Assembly (NCBI RefSeq): GCF_902859805.1
Contig: NZ_CADIKC010000008.1
Span: 388,858-452,857, forward strand
Source of the DNA: Paraburkholderia sediminicola
Lineage (GTDB): Bacteria; Pseudomonadota; Gammaproteobacteria; Burkholderiales; Burkholderiaceae
Direction: 5' to 3'
DNA length: 64,000 bases
Positions 1 through 8,353 of the stretch are shown piece by piece. Below the pieces are notes generated by a model. The model searched no databases. It worked only from the letters and a program-made list of their open reading frames with translations, and was not told the origin of the DNA. The position numbers were made by a program, and so were the translations under genes. Each line of letters begins with the position of its first letter. Position 1 is the stretch's first letter.

Positions 1-1798
1 CTGCGTCGTCGATACGAACCAGCGACAACAACGGACGCAAGCCCGCCGGCGCAGCGGCCGGCTGACCGGCTGCGGGCGGCGCGTAGAACGCGAGCTTGGC
101 GGGCGGCGCGTCCGTGGCGAACGCCTTGACCCAGTCCAGGTTCGACACTTCGAGCGCGGCGAGCCGCTCACGCAGCACCGCTTCGAGCGCGGCTTCCCAA
201 CCGGCTTCGACGTGCAGCTTCTTCCACAGACGCGGCAAGCCGCTCAGTTCGTGCTTTTCGAGCCACGGCTGGATCTTGCCTTCTGTCTGGACGTTTTCCT
301 GCAGTTGCTTGAGTGCGGCGAGGCGTGCGTCGAGCTGATGAATCTGTGCGCTTTCCGACTGCACGCGTTCCTGCGCCACGCGCCGTTCGCCGTCAAGACG
401 CGGCAGCGTTTCCTGCGCGTCGGCAAGGCGGGCCTGCGCGTCTTGCAGGATTTCTTCGTGCTCGGCGAGCTGCGCGCGCATGTCTTCGAGCTGCGCTTCG
501 TCGGGGGCATCGAGACCGCCCGCTTCCGATTTCAGCCGTTCGTGACGCTGCTGCAACTGCTGCAATTGCTGATCGGCATTGCGCTGATGCGCGGCTTCGA
601 GCTTGAGTGCCTGTTCGGTCTGCGCGATACCGCCGCGCTCGGCGTTCAGTTCGGTCTGCGCATCGCGCCAGCGCGCTTCGAGCGCCGGCATTGCATCGTG
701 CTTGCCGGCGGCTTCGTCTTCGGCCAGTGCGGCTTTTTCTTCGGCGACGGCCAGTTGCTCTTCCGCGTCTTCGAGATCGTCTTGCGCCTTCTGCGCTTGT
801 GACTGCCACTGCTCGCGCTGCGCGGTCAATGCAGCGATCTGCGCCTGCACGCGGTTGCGCGACTCGACGATGAACTTGATCTCGGCCTCGAGGCGGCTGA
901 CTTCGGCATTCGCCTCGTACAGCGCGCCTTGCGCGCCCTGCATCGCGTCGCTGGCGGAGTAATGCGCGACGCGCAGCGTTTCGAGCTGCGCTTCGACCTC
1001 GCGCAGCTTCGCGGTTTGCGCTTCGAGGTCGATCTGCGCCTGTTCAATCGCGCGTTGCTGGCGTTCCTGCTCGCCGCCGGCTTCGTTCTTGCGCAGCAGC
1101 CACAACAGACGCTGCTTCTCTTCGCCGTCGGCCTGCAAATCCTTGTACTTGGTCGCGACGATCGCCTGCGCCTCAAGCTTCTCGAGATTCGCACTGAGTT
1201 CGCGCACGATGTCTTCAACGCGGATCAGATTCTCGCGCGTGTCGTGCAGACGGTTCTCCGTCTCGCGGCGACGTTCCTTGTACTTCGACACGCCCGCGGC
1301 TTCTTCGAGGAACACGCGCAGCTCTTCCGGCTTCGCCTCGATCAGGCGCGCGATCATGCCCTGCCCGATGATTGCGTATGCACGCGGCCCGAGGCCGGTG
1401 CCGAGGAAGATGTCCTGAATGTCGCGGCGGCGCGCCGGCAGGTTGTTGATGTAGTAGCTCGAAGTGCCGTCGCGCGTCAGCACGCGCTTGACGGCGATTT
1501 CGGCATACTGCCCCCACTGCCCGGCGGCGCGGCCGTCGGCGTTGTCGAACACGAGTTCGACGCTGGCGCGGCTACCCGGCTTGCGCGCGGTCGAGCCATT
1601 GAAGATCACGTCCTGCATCGACTCGCCGCGCAGCTCGGAAGCGCGCGATTCGCCGAGCACCCAGCGCACGGCGTCGATGATGTTGGACTTGCCGCACCCA
1701 TTCGGTCCGACCACGCCGACTAGCTGGCCCGGGACCTGGAAATGCGTGGGATCGACGAATGACTTGAAGCCAGCGAGTTTGATCGAGGTCAGACGCAC
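1..1798 (-). CDS. smc: Chromosome segregation ATPase SMC (N-terminal part, gene runs off the left edge)
   Basis: SMC is the ATPase of the bacterial condensin that compacts and segregates chromosomes. The protein opens VRLTSIKLAGFKSFVDPT and has the Walker A GPNGCGKSN near residue 32, the typical SMC head. A long Ala/Glu/Gln-rich coiled coil follows from about residue 170 to 500. The start of the hinge appears near residue 510 (about position 260). About 599 codons are present; the second coiled-coil arm and the C-terminal head lie outside the window. I chose the GTG at 1796-1798 because the conserved family N-terminus starts there. Long reading frames on the other strand here are codon-bias shadows. 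The family call is very secure. Confidence 0.96.
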   Translation of the reverse strand, partial: MRLTSIKLAGFKSFVDPTHFQVPGQLVGVVGPNGCGKSNIIDAVRWVLGESRASELRGESMQDVIFNGSTARKPGSRASVELVFDNADGRAAGQWGQYAEIAVKRVLTRDGTSSYYINNLPARRRDIQDIFLGTGLGPRAYAIIGQGMIARLIEAKPEELRVFLEEAAGVSKYKERRRETENRLHDTRENLIRVEDIVRELSANLEKLEAQAIVATKYKDLQADGEEKQRLLWLLRKNEAGGEQERQQRAIEQAQIDLEAQTAKLREVEAQLETLRVAHYSASDAMQGAQGALYEANAEVSRLEAEIKFIVESRNRVQAQIAALTAQREQWQSQAQKAQDDLEDAEEQLAVAEEKAALAEDEAAGKHDAMPALEARWRDAQTELNAERGGIAQTEQALKLEAAHQRNADQQLQQLQQRHERLKSEAGGLDAPDEAQLEDMRAQLAEHEEILQDAQARLADAQETLPRLDGERRVAQERVQSESAQIHQLDARLAALKQLQENVQTEGKIQPWLEKHELSGLPRLWKKLHVEAGWEAALEAVLRERLAALEVSNLDWVKAFATDAPPAKLAFYAPPAAGQPAAAPAGLRPLLSLVRIDDA

Positions 1799-1947
1799 GG
1801 CGATTTCGCTGTTTGAAAAGGGAAAATAAAAGGTGGCTCGTGAAGGCCACGCCAGCCGTTCGCCGATGCAGCGAAACGGCCCGCGAACCCCCGCGACACG
1901 GGCGCCAACTGCACGCGATGAAGCATGCGCCAGCTAATGAGGGGCAA

Positions 1948-2946
1948 TCATACCATCGCGCGCGAGCGGTTCTTAGCGTCCTTACGGTCCGCACCGAGGT
2001 CGGCATCCCGGTCGACATCAGGACCCGCATCCTGATTGGCCGGCTCGGGTGGCAAGGCTTTAGTCCGATGCACCCAACTGGACAATGCCGACGCCAGCAC
2101 GATGCACGCACCGCCTGCCCATTCGCGCGGGCCCGGCGACTCGCCGGCGAACAGCCACGCGGACAAGGCCGTCACCACGATCTCGAACAGCATGATGATC
2201 GAGGCCCGATTGGCCGGCACGCGCGCGAGCCCATACTGCACGAGCATATTGTTCGACGCGAGCAGAAAACCGAGGCCGAGCACTAGTAACGCGGCCGTGC
2301 CGAGATGCGCGCCGGTGGGCGGTGCGGGCATTGCCTCGAACAGCGATGCACAGGCGCTGAAGATCGCCGCGCCGCCGAAAATCGTCGCGGTGCGCATTTC
2401 AGGCTTCATCTCAGGAAGCACGCGGCTCGTCTTGAGGATCAGGACGTTGCTCATCGCGAAACCCATACCGCCGGCGAGCCCTGCCCATTCAGCGAGGTTG
2501 CCGGGCACCGGAAGGCCGAGTTGCGGCGACCACAGCATGGTCATCGCGCCGGCCAGCGACAGCGCCGCGAGACCGGCGCCCGACCAGGTCAGCCGTTCAT
2601 GCAGGATGAAGTGCGCAAAGAGCGCGGTCCACGCGGGGGTGAGATAGAACAGCAGCAGGACGCGCATCACCTCGCCGTGGATCGAGCCCCAGACGAAACC
2701 GAGATTGGTCACGCCGGCCGCCAGCGCGAGCGCCGGCAGCAGCCAGTGCAAGCGCACCGTCCTGAGCGCACGATGGCGGACCAGCAGAACGAACAGGCAA
2801 CCGGCGGCGCTTGTCAGCGCGCTTGCCGCCGTGCCGGTCACGCCGAGCGCATTCAGCATGCGCAGCGGGTACCAGATCATTCCCCATACCGAGGCGCCCA
2901 GCATGATCGCGAGCGTGGGCCACCCTGTGCGAAGCCAGTTGGTCAT
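1948..2946 (-). CDS. EamA/DMT-superfamily transporter (RhaT/YdcZ-like permease)
   Basis: Inner-membrane permease of the drug/metabolite transporter superfamily, 332 residues, with about ten hydrophobic segments arranged as two EamA repeats. Visible features are MTNWLRTGWPTLAIML at the N-terminus, internal Gly/Ala-rich helices, and the second-repeat signature around NNMLVQYGLARVPANRAS near residue 240. The C-terminus is a charged cytoplasmic tail rich in Asp and Arg. The frame is open further upstream, but the membrane protein starts at the ATG at 2944-2946. The substrate cannot be read from sequence; members export amino acids, nucleosides or drugs. It lies behind smc on the same strand, with a 149-base gap. 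Confidence 0.85.
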   Translation of the reverse strand: MTNWLRTGWPTLAIMLGASVWGMIWYPLRMLNALGVTGTAASALTSAAGCLFVLLVRHRALRTVRLHWLLPALALAAGVTNLGFVWGSIHGEVMRVLLLFYLTPAWTALFAHFILHERLTWSGAGLAALSLAGAMTMLWSPQLGLPVPGNLAEWAGLAGGMGFAMSNVLILKTSRVLPEMKPEMRTATIFGGAAIFSACASLFEAMPAPPTGAHLGTAALLVLGLGFLLASNNMLVQYGLARVPANRASIIMLFEIVVTALSAWLFAGESPGPREWAGGACIVLASALSSWVHRTKALPPEPANQDAGPDVDRDADLGADRKDAKNRSRAMV

Positions 2947-3325
2947 GATGCAACGCTCCCGCGGCGGTTGCTGCTCCTGCGGGCGATGTTGCTGACTTGA
3001 CAGACGGCGGGGTTCTTGCGCCCGCTTCGTCCGAATCGTGCGGATGTCTCCATTGCTGCTACATACATTGCTGCTCCTGCTTCTTTTTTGCGCGAACCGT
3101 CTGCGGTTCGCGTCGTTCCCGCTGCGTCGCATTGCCTGCGCCGCCTGGCGGGTTGTGCCGCGTCTTACACGCCGGGCGCCGCCGTGAATTTCCCGTGCGC
3201 GCCGCCACGCTATAATCATTCGCTCGCCGCCGCTGCCGCCCTTTTCGCGTGTTTCATGCGTTTTACGGTTAGCAAGCGTGCCAGCATTCCTCTGCGCCCA
3301 TCTTCGATCAGGCTCGATCCGCCCA
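2947..3325. other. Divergent intergenic region with a perfect hairpin
   Basis: This 379-base region separates the minus-strand DMT transporter from plus-strand dapC and must hold both promoters. It contains a perfect 9-bp inverted repeat at 3091-3112 (cgcgaaccg, loop tctg, cggttcgcg). The side that would be downstream on either strand lacks a T-run, so it is not an ordinary terminator. Short repeats of the type ttgctgctcc lie at 2967-3080. No conserved riboswitch class was recognised and no convincing gene is seen. Confidence 0.5.
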
Positions 3326-4543
3326 GTGAACCCGCTACTCGACTCCCTTCAGCCCTATCCGTTCGAAAAGCTGCGTGCGCTTTTCAAGGACGTCACGCCG
3401 CCGGCCGGCCTCGCGCACATCAGCTTCGGCATCGGCGAACCGAAACACCCCACGCCGGCGCTGATTCGCGACGCGGTGATCGCCTCGCTCGGCGGCCTGG
3501 CAGCTTATCCGGCCACCATCGGTTCGCCGGCACTGCGCGAATCGATCGCGAAATGGGCGACCCAGCGCTACAACCTGCCCCCGGTCGATCCGGCCACCCA
3601 GGTGCTGCCGGTGGCGGGCTCGCGCGAGGCGCTTTTTGCGCTCGCCCAAACGGTTATCGACCCCAAGCGCAATGCGAACGGCGAGCCTGCGATCGTACTC
3701 TGTCCGAACCCGTTCTACCAAATCTATGAAGGCGCCGCGCTTCTCGCCGGCGCACAGCCGTACTTCGTGAATAGCGACCCGGCGCGCAACTTCGCCTGCG
3801 ACTATTCGGCGGTCCCGGCCGACATCTGGGCGCGCACGCAGCTGCTGTACGTGTGCTCGCCGGGCAATCCCACGGGCGCCGTGCTCACGCTCGACGACTG
3901 GCGCGAGTTGTTCGCGCTGTCGGACCGCTACGGCTTCGTGATCGCCTCGGACGAGTGCTACTCGGAAATCTACTTCGACGAAGCCAATCCGCCGCTCGGC
4001 GGCCTGGAGGCGGCCCACAAGCTCGGCCGCGGCTTCGAGCGCCTTGTGATGCTCTCCAGCCTGTCCAAACGCTCGAACGTGCCAGGCATGCGCTCGGGCT
4101 TTGTGGCCGGCGACGCGGCGATCCTGAAAGACTTCCTGCTATACCGGACATACCACGGCACGGCCTTGTCGACAGTGTTCCAGAGTGCCAGCATCGCGGC
4201 CTGGAATGACGAAACGCACGTGCGCGAAAACCGCGCGAAGTACGTGCAGAAGTTTTCCACCGTGACGCCGATGCTCGCCGAGGTGCTCGACGTACGCCTG
4301 CCGGACGCCGCGTTCTACCTGTGGGCGGACGTCTCGCGCACAGGCCTGTCGGACACCGAGTTCGCCCAGCGCCTCTACGCCGACTATAATGTGACGGTTC
4401 TGCCGGGCTCGTTCCTCGCGCGCACTGCGCATGGCGTGAACCCCGGCCGCAATTTCGTGCGCATGGCGCTCGTCGCCGATGTCGACGAATGCACGCAGGG
4501 CGCACAACGGATCGTCGAATTTTGCCGCGCGCTCGCGGGTTGA
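3326..4543 (+). CDS. dapC: Succinyldiaminopimelate transaminase DapC
   Basis: PLP-dependent class I/II aminotransferase that makes N-succinyl-L,L-diaminopimelate from the keto-amino acid, in the succinylase route to lysine and peptidoglycan diaminopimelate. It shows the fold-type I features: the CSPGNPTG substrate-binding motif, SDECYSEIYFDE, and the Schiff-base lysine in SSLSKRSNVPG at about K248. The length of 405 residues fits the family. The GTG at 3326 gives the family N-terminus (NPLLDSLQPYPFEKL); the frame is open further upstream, but that extension is not conserved-looking. dapD follows after 81 bases, consistent with one operon. Confidence 0.93.
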   Translation: MNPLLDSLQPYPFEKLRALFKDVTPPAGLAHISFGIGEPKHPTPALIRDAVIASLGGLAAYPATIGSPALRESIAKWATQRYNLPPVDPATQVLPVAGSREALFALAQTVIDPKRNANGEPAIVLCPNPFYQIYEGAALLAGAQPYFVNSDPARNFACDYSAVPADIWARTQLLYVCSPGNPTGAVLTLDDWRELFALSDRYGFVIASDECYSEIYFDEANPPLGGLEAAHKLGRGFERLVMLSSLSKRSNVPGMRSGFVAGDAAILKDFLLYRTYHGTALSTVFQSASIAAWNDETHVRENRAKYVQKFSTVTPMLAEVLDVRLPDAAFYLWADVSRTGLSDTEFAQRLYADYNVTVLPGSFLARTAHGVNPGRNFVRMALVADVDECTQGAQRIVEFCRALAG

Positions 4544-4624
4544 GTTTTCGCGAATTTTCATATTCGGCAACCCCGCGCACCGCACTCCCTTCTTCAGACT
4601 TCAACTCTTCAGAAAAGCACGCAT

Positions 4625-5452
4625 ATGTCGCAACAACTTCAGCAGATCATTGATACCGCCTGGGAAAACCGCGCCGACCTGTCGCCGAAGGCCGCCCCGG
4701 CCGACGTGCGCGAAGCCGTCGCCCACGCCATCGAGCAACTGGACCAAGGCGCGCTGCGCGTCGCCGAGAAGAAAGACGGCGACTGGGTCGTCAATCAATG
4801 GCTGAAGAAAGCCGTGCTGCTGTCGTTCCGTCTGGAAGACAACGTGGTGCAGCCGGCCGGCGGCTACTCGCAGTTCTACGACAAGGTGCCGTCGAAGTTC
4901 GCCAACTACACCGCTGAAGACTTCGCCGCCGGCGGCTTCCGCGTGGTGCCGCCCGCCATCGCGCGCCGCGGCTCGTTCATCGCGAAGAACGTCGTGCTGA
5001 TGCCGTCGTACACCAACATCGGCGCTTATGTCGATGAAGGCACGATGGTCGACACGTGGGCGACCGTCGGTTCGTGCGCGCAGATCGGCAAGAACGTCCA
5101 CCTGTCGGGTGGCGTGGGCATCGGCGGCGTGCTGGAGCCGCTGCAGGCCAACCCGGTCATCATCGAAGACAACTGCTTCATCGGCGCGCGTTCGGAAGTG
5201 GTGGAAGGCGTGATCGTCGAAGAAAACTCGGTGATCTCGATGGGCGTGTACCTCGGCCAAAGCACCAAGATTTACGACCGCGAAACCGGCGAAGTCACGT
5301 ACGGCCGCATTCCGGCGGGCTCGGTGGTGGTAGCGGGCAACCTGCCGTCGAAAGACGGCTCGCATAGCCTCTACTGCGCCGTGATCGTCAAGAAGGTCGA
5401 CGCCAAGACGCGCGCGAAGGTCGGCCTGAACGAGTTGCTGCGAGGCGACTGA
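4625..5452 (+). CDS. dapD: Tetrahydrodipicolinate N-succinyltransferase DapD
   Basis: Trimeric left-handed beta-helix acyltransferase that transfers succinyl from succinyl-CoA to tetrahydrodipicolinate, the step before DapC. The helical N-terminal domain (MSQQLQQIIDTAWENR) is followed by hexapeptide repeats from about residue 105 to 215, including GAYVDEGTMVDTWATVGSCA and the IIEDNCFIGARSEVVEG stretch. At 275 residues it has the family length. The stop codon overlaps the next start (TGATG at 5450-5454), which implies translational coupling to the YffB-like gene. Confidence 0.97.
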   Translation: MSQQLQQIIDTAWENRADLSPKAAPADVREAVAHAIEQLDQGALRVAEKKDGDWVVNQWLKKAVLLSFRLEDNVVQPAGGYSQFYDKVPSKFANYTAEDFAAGGFRVVPPAIARRGSFIAKNVVLMPSYTNIGAYVDEGTMVDTWATVGSCAQIGKNVHLSGGVGIGGVLEPLQANPVIIEDNCFIGARSEVVEGVIVEENSVISMGVYLGQSTKIYDRETGEVTYGRIPAGSVVVAGNLPSKDGSHSLYCAVIVKKVDAKTRAKVGLNELLRGD

Positions 5453-5817
5453 TGGCACGCGGCACCAAGACCGTCGTCTACGGCATCCCGAACTGCGACA
5501 CCGTGAAGAAAGCCCGTGTGTGGCTGGAAGAGCACGGCGTCGAGTTCGAGTTCCATGACTTCAAGAAGCACGGCGTGACCGAGCCGCTGGTTCAGGACTG
5601 GCTGAAGGACGTGAAGCTCGACGCGTTGCTGAACCGTCGCGGCACGACCTGGCGCGGCCTGTCCGACGACATGAAGGCGGCGGCGGACACGCAGTCGGGC
5701 GCGATCGCGTTGATGATCCACAAGCCGTCGGTGATCAAGCGGCCGGTGCTGGTGGTCAACGGAAAGGTCAAGTCGCTCGGTTTTTCCGTGGACGAATACA
5801 CGGCGCTGTTTGCGTGA
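5452..5817 (+). CDS. ArsC/Spx-fold protein, YffB type
   Basis: Small thioredoxin-fold protein of the ArsC/Spx superfamily, 121 residues. It shows the YffB hallmark GIPNCDTVKKARVWL, with a single N-terminal cysteine near residue 15 and no CXXC partner, and RRGTTWR near residue 63 where ArsC-type proteins carry a conserved Arg loop. In E. coli yffB lies directly upstream of dapE; here it lies between dapD and dapE, so the association with the dap genes is kept. The biochemical role of YffB is not settled (a glutathione-dependent reductase has been suggested). A terminator follows before dapE. Confidence 0.88.
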   Translation: MARGTKTVVYGIPNCDTVKKARVWLEEHGVEFEFHDFKKHGVTEPLVQDWLKDVKLDALLNRRGTTWRGLSDDMKAAADTQSGAIALMIHKPSVIKRPVLVVNGKVKSLGFSVDEYTALFA

Positions 5818-5949
5818 TCTGATGCGCCCGATCTGCAGCGTGGGACCGGCCGTAACGGTTCAAACGCCGCGATCGAAAGCTCGCATCGGCACGCCGATCG
5901 GACGCTGCAAGAAGTAAAACGCGGCCTCGCCGCGTTGCTTAAAAGCTGT

Positions 5950-5987
5950 TGCCGGCTGCGGTGTCCAACCGCCAGCCGGCATTTTTT
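5950..5987 (+). terminator. Rho-independent terminator after dapC-dapD-yffB
   Basis: A strong GC-rich stem (tgccggctg pairing with cagccggca, extended inward by cggt/accg with one bulge) is followed by a run of six T at 5982-5987. A second small hairpin (aacgcggc, loop ctc, gccgcgtt) lies just upstream at about 5919-5937. The terminator ends only 27 bases before the dapE start, so dapE probably has its own promoter or depends on readthrough. Confidence 0.75.
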
Positions 5988-6014
5988 CATTTCAAAGTGG
6001 CTTGTACTGAATCC

Positions 6015-7154
6015 ATGTCCGGCACCCTCGCCCTTACCGAACAACTGATCGCGCGCGCGTCTGTCACGCCCGACGACCAGCATTGCCAGCGCCTCCTGAT
6101 CGAACGCCTGTCCGCGCTCGGCTTCGAGCACGAGACGATCGAATCGAACGGCGTGACCAATCTGTGGGCCGTCAAACGCGGCGTCGACGGCACGCGCGGC
6201 AAGCTGCTCGCGTTCGCCGGCCACACGGACGTCGTGCCGACCGGCCCGCTCGAACAATGGCACTCGGCGCCGTTCGAGCCGACCCATCGTGACGGCAAGC
6301 TCTACGGCCGCGGCGCGGCGGACATGAAGTCGTCGATCGCCGGCTTCGTGGTGGCGAGCGAGGAATTCGTCGCGGCGCACCCGGCGCATCGCGGCTCGAT
6401 CGCATTCCTGATTACGAGCGACGAAGAAGGCCCCGCCACCGACGGCACCGTCAAGGTCGTCGAAGCGCTGCAGGCGCGCGGCGAGCGCATGGACTACTGC
6501 ATCGTCGGCGAACCGACCTCGAGCGCGCAGTTCGGCGACATGGTGAAAAATGGCCGGCGTGGTTCCATGTCGGGCAAGCTGATCGTCAAGGGTGTGCAAG
6601 GCCATATCGCCTATCCGCATCTGGCGAAAAATCCGGTGCATCTGCTCGCGCCCGCGTTGGCCGAACTGGTCGCCGAACGCTGGGACGACGGCAACGAATA
6701 CTTCCCGCCCACCACCTGGCAGGTGTCGAACATCCATAGCGGCACCGGCGCGACCAACGTGATTCCCGGCCACGCGGACGTGATGTTCAATTTCCGCTTT
6801 TCGACGGCGAGCACGGTGGAAGGCCTGCAGGCTCGCGTCCATGCGATCCTCGACAAACACAATCTCGAATACGACCTGCAATGGACTGTGAGCGGCCTGC
6901 CGTTCCTCACGCCGCGCGGCGATCTGTCGAACGCACTGGCTAAAGCGATCAAGGACGAAACTGGCGTGACGACTGAACTGTCGACCACCGGCGGCACCTC
7001 GGATGGCCGCTTCATCGCCCGCATCTGCGAGCAGGTGATCGAATTCGGCCCGCTGAACGCCAGCATCCACAAGATCGACGAACATATCGAAGTCGCACAC
7101 ATCGAGCCGCTGAAGAACGTGTATCGCCGCGTGCTCGAACAACTGATCGCCTGA
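6015..7154 (+). CDS. dapE: Succinyl-diaminopimelate desuccinylase DapE
   Basis: Dinuclear zinc M20-family hydrolase that removes succinate from N-succinyl-L,L-diaminopimelate. Visible motifs are the metal-binding FAGHTDVVPTGP near residue 72, YGRGAADMKSS near residue 100, ITSDEEGPATDGT with the catalytic Glu and zinc ligand, and VGEPTS. The C-terminal STTGGTSDGRF and FGPLNASIHKIDE close the active site. The ATG at 6015 gives 379 residues, the family length; an upstream in-frame extension would run through the terminator and is rejected. prmB follows after 16 bases. Confidence 0.97.
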   Translation: MSGTLALTEQLIARASVTPDDQHCQRLLIERLSALGFEHETIESNGVTNLWAVKRGVDGTRGKLLAFAGHTDVVPTGPLEQWHSAPFEPTHRDGKLYGRGAADMKSSIAGFVVASEEFVAAHPAHRGSIAFLITSDEEGPATDGTVKVVEALQARGERMDYCIVGEPTSSAQFGDMVKNGRRGSMSGKLIVKGVQGHIAYPHLAKNPVHLLAPALAELVAERWDDGNEYFPPTTWQVSNIHSGTGATNVIPGHADVMFNFRFSTASTVEGLQARVHAILDKHNLEYDLQWTVSGLPFLTPRGDLSNALAKAIKDETGVTTELSTTGGTSDGRFIARICEQVIEFGPLNASIHKIDEHIEVAHIEPLKNVYRRVLEQLIA

Positions 7155-7170
7155 CCAAGGAATTTCCGCG

Positions 7171-8055
7171 ATGACGCTCCCGTTTTCCACTGTCCGCGAC
7201 CTGCTGCGTTTCGCGGTGTCGCGCTTCAACCAGGCCGAGTTGTCGTTCGGCCACGGCTCGGCCAACGCCTACGACGAAGCCGCTTATCTGATATTGCACA
7301 CGCTGCATCTGCCGCTCGATCTGCTGGAGCCGTTCCTCGACGCGCGTCTCTCGCCGGCCGAGGTCGACGCCGTGCTGAACGTGATCGAGCGCCGCGCGGG
7401 CCAACGCGTGCCGGCGGCGTACATCACGCAGGAAGCGTGGATGCACGGCTTTCGCTTCCACGTGGACGAACGCGTGATCGTGCCGCGCTCGTTCATCGGC
7501 GAGTTGCTGCAGGACGGTCTGCAGCCGTATGTCGAAGACCCTGAACAGGTCGGCGCCGTGCTCGAACTGTGCACGGGCTCTGGCTGCCTAGCGATCCTCG
7601 CCGCGCACGCCTTCCCGAACGCGGATATCGACGCCGTCGATCTCTCCGCCCCTGCTCTCGAAGTCGCCACGCGCAACGTCGCGGACTATCATCTCGACGA
7701 CCGCATCGCCCTCTTCGAAGGCGACCTGTACGCGCCGCTAGCTGAGCGCCGCTACGACGTGATCATCAGCAATCCGCCGTATGTGAACGCCACTTCCATG
7801 CAGGAACTGCCCGCCGAGTACAAGCACGAGCCGGACATGGCTTTGGCAGGCGGCGCGGACGGCATGGACATCGTGCGCCGGATCATCGCTGAAGCGCGCA
7901 ACTGGCTGACCGAAGACGGCGTGCTGGTGATCGAGATCGGCAACGAGCGCGCGAACGTCGAAGCGGCCTTCGGCGGCCTCGATCTGGTCTGGCTGTCGAC
8001 AAGTGCCGGCGACGACAACGTGTTCCTGATTCAGGCGGCGGATCTGCCGGTATAA
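7171..8055 (+). CDS. prmB: Ribosomal protein L3 N5-glutamine methyltransferase PrmB
   Basis: SAM-dependent methyltransferase that methylates a glutamine of 50S protein L3 during ribosome assembly. The N-terminal helical domain binds the substrate. The Rossmann core begins at LELCTGSGCLAI near residue 130. The catalytic NPPY motif (IISNPPYVNA) is near residue 200 and binds the glutamine side chain. The length of 294 residues fits PrmB better than HemK/PrmC, as does the N-terminal sequence. It is cotranscribed with dapE. Confidence 0.93.
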   Translation: MTLPFSTVRDLLRFAVSRFNQAELSFGHGSANAYDEAAYLILHTLHLPLDLLEPFLDARLSPAEVDAVLNVIERRAGQRVPAAYITQEAWMHGFRFHVDERVIVPRSFIGELLQDGLQPYVEDPEQVGAVLELCTGSGCLAILAAHAFPNADIDAVDLSAPALEVATRNVADYHLDDRIALFEGDLYAPLAERRYDVIISNPPYVNATSMQELPAEYKHEPDMALAGGADGMDIVRRIIAEARNWLTEDGVLVIEIGNERANVEAAFGGLDLVWLSTSAGDDNVFLIQAADLPV

Positions 8056-8063
8056 CGTTCAAT

Positions 8064-8108
8064 CGCTGAACCGCCGGTCGCTGGACCGCCGGTTGCTGAA
8101 CCGCCGGA
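8064..8108. repeat. Three 15-bp tandem repeats after prmB
   Basis: Three adjacent 15-base units, cgctgaaccgccggt, cgctggaccgccggt and tgctgaaccgccgga, start nine bases after the prmB stop. Units two and three each differ from unit one at one or two bases. They look like a small variable-number repeat; no coding meaning is evident. Confidence 0.8.
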
Positions 8109-8125
8109 CCGCTTTATCGCACGAC

Positions 8126-8158
8126 ACGCGCGGCAGACGTTCATTGCCTGCCGCGCGT
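8126..8158 (+). other. Perfect 11-bp hairpin without T-run
   Basis: The segment acgcgcggcag pairs exactly with ctgccgcgcgt across an 11-base loop. It lies 70 bases after prmB and 195 bases before cls. It lacks a following T-run on either strand, so it could protect the prmB mRNA 3' end or be a weak or Rho-assisted terminator. The rest of the 8056-8353 gap holds nothing else I recognise. Confidence 0.5.
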
Positions 8159-8353
8159 ATCGAAGCGCCTAGCCACACACGCCTGCACCGCCCGCCTCTC
8201 GCCTTCTCGCACACCCCGCATTCGCGGAATCCCCTAAGAAGCAGGATCGTCACCCCACCCCAACGCACGTACGTTCGGTAAGATGGGCGCGGTCAGCTGC
8301 ACGCTGCGCCGTCAGGCCGCAGCGGCAGCGCCCTGCCAACCCTTCGCCCGCCT

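Noticed and set aside
3091..3112. Riboswitch or intrinsic terminator
   Set aside because: No known riboswitch pattern and no T-run on either strand; reported only as a hairpin.
8064..8108. CRISPR array
   Set aside because: The units are adjacent with no spacers.
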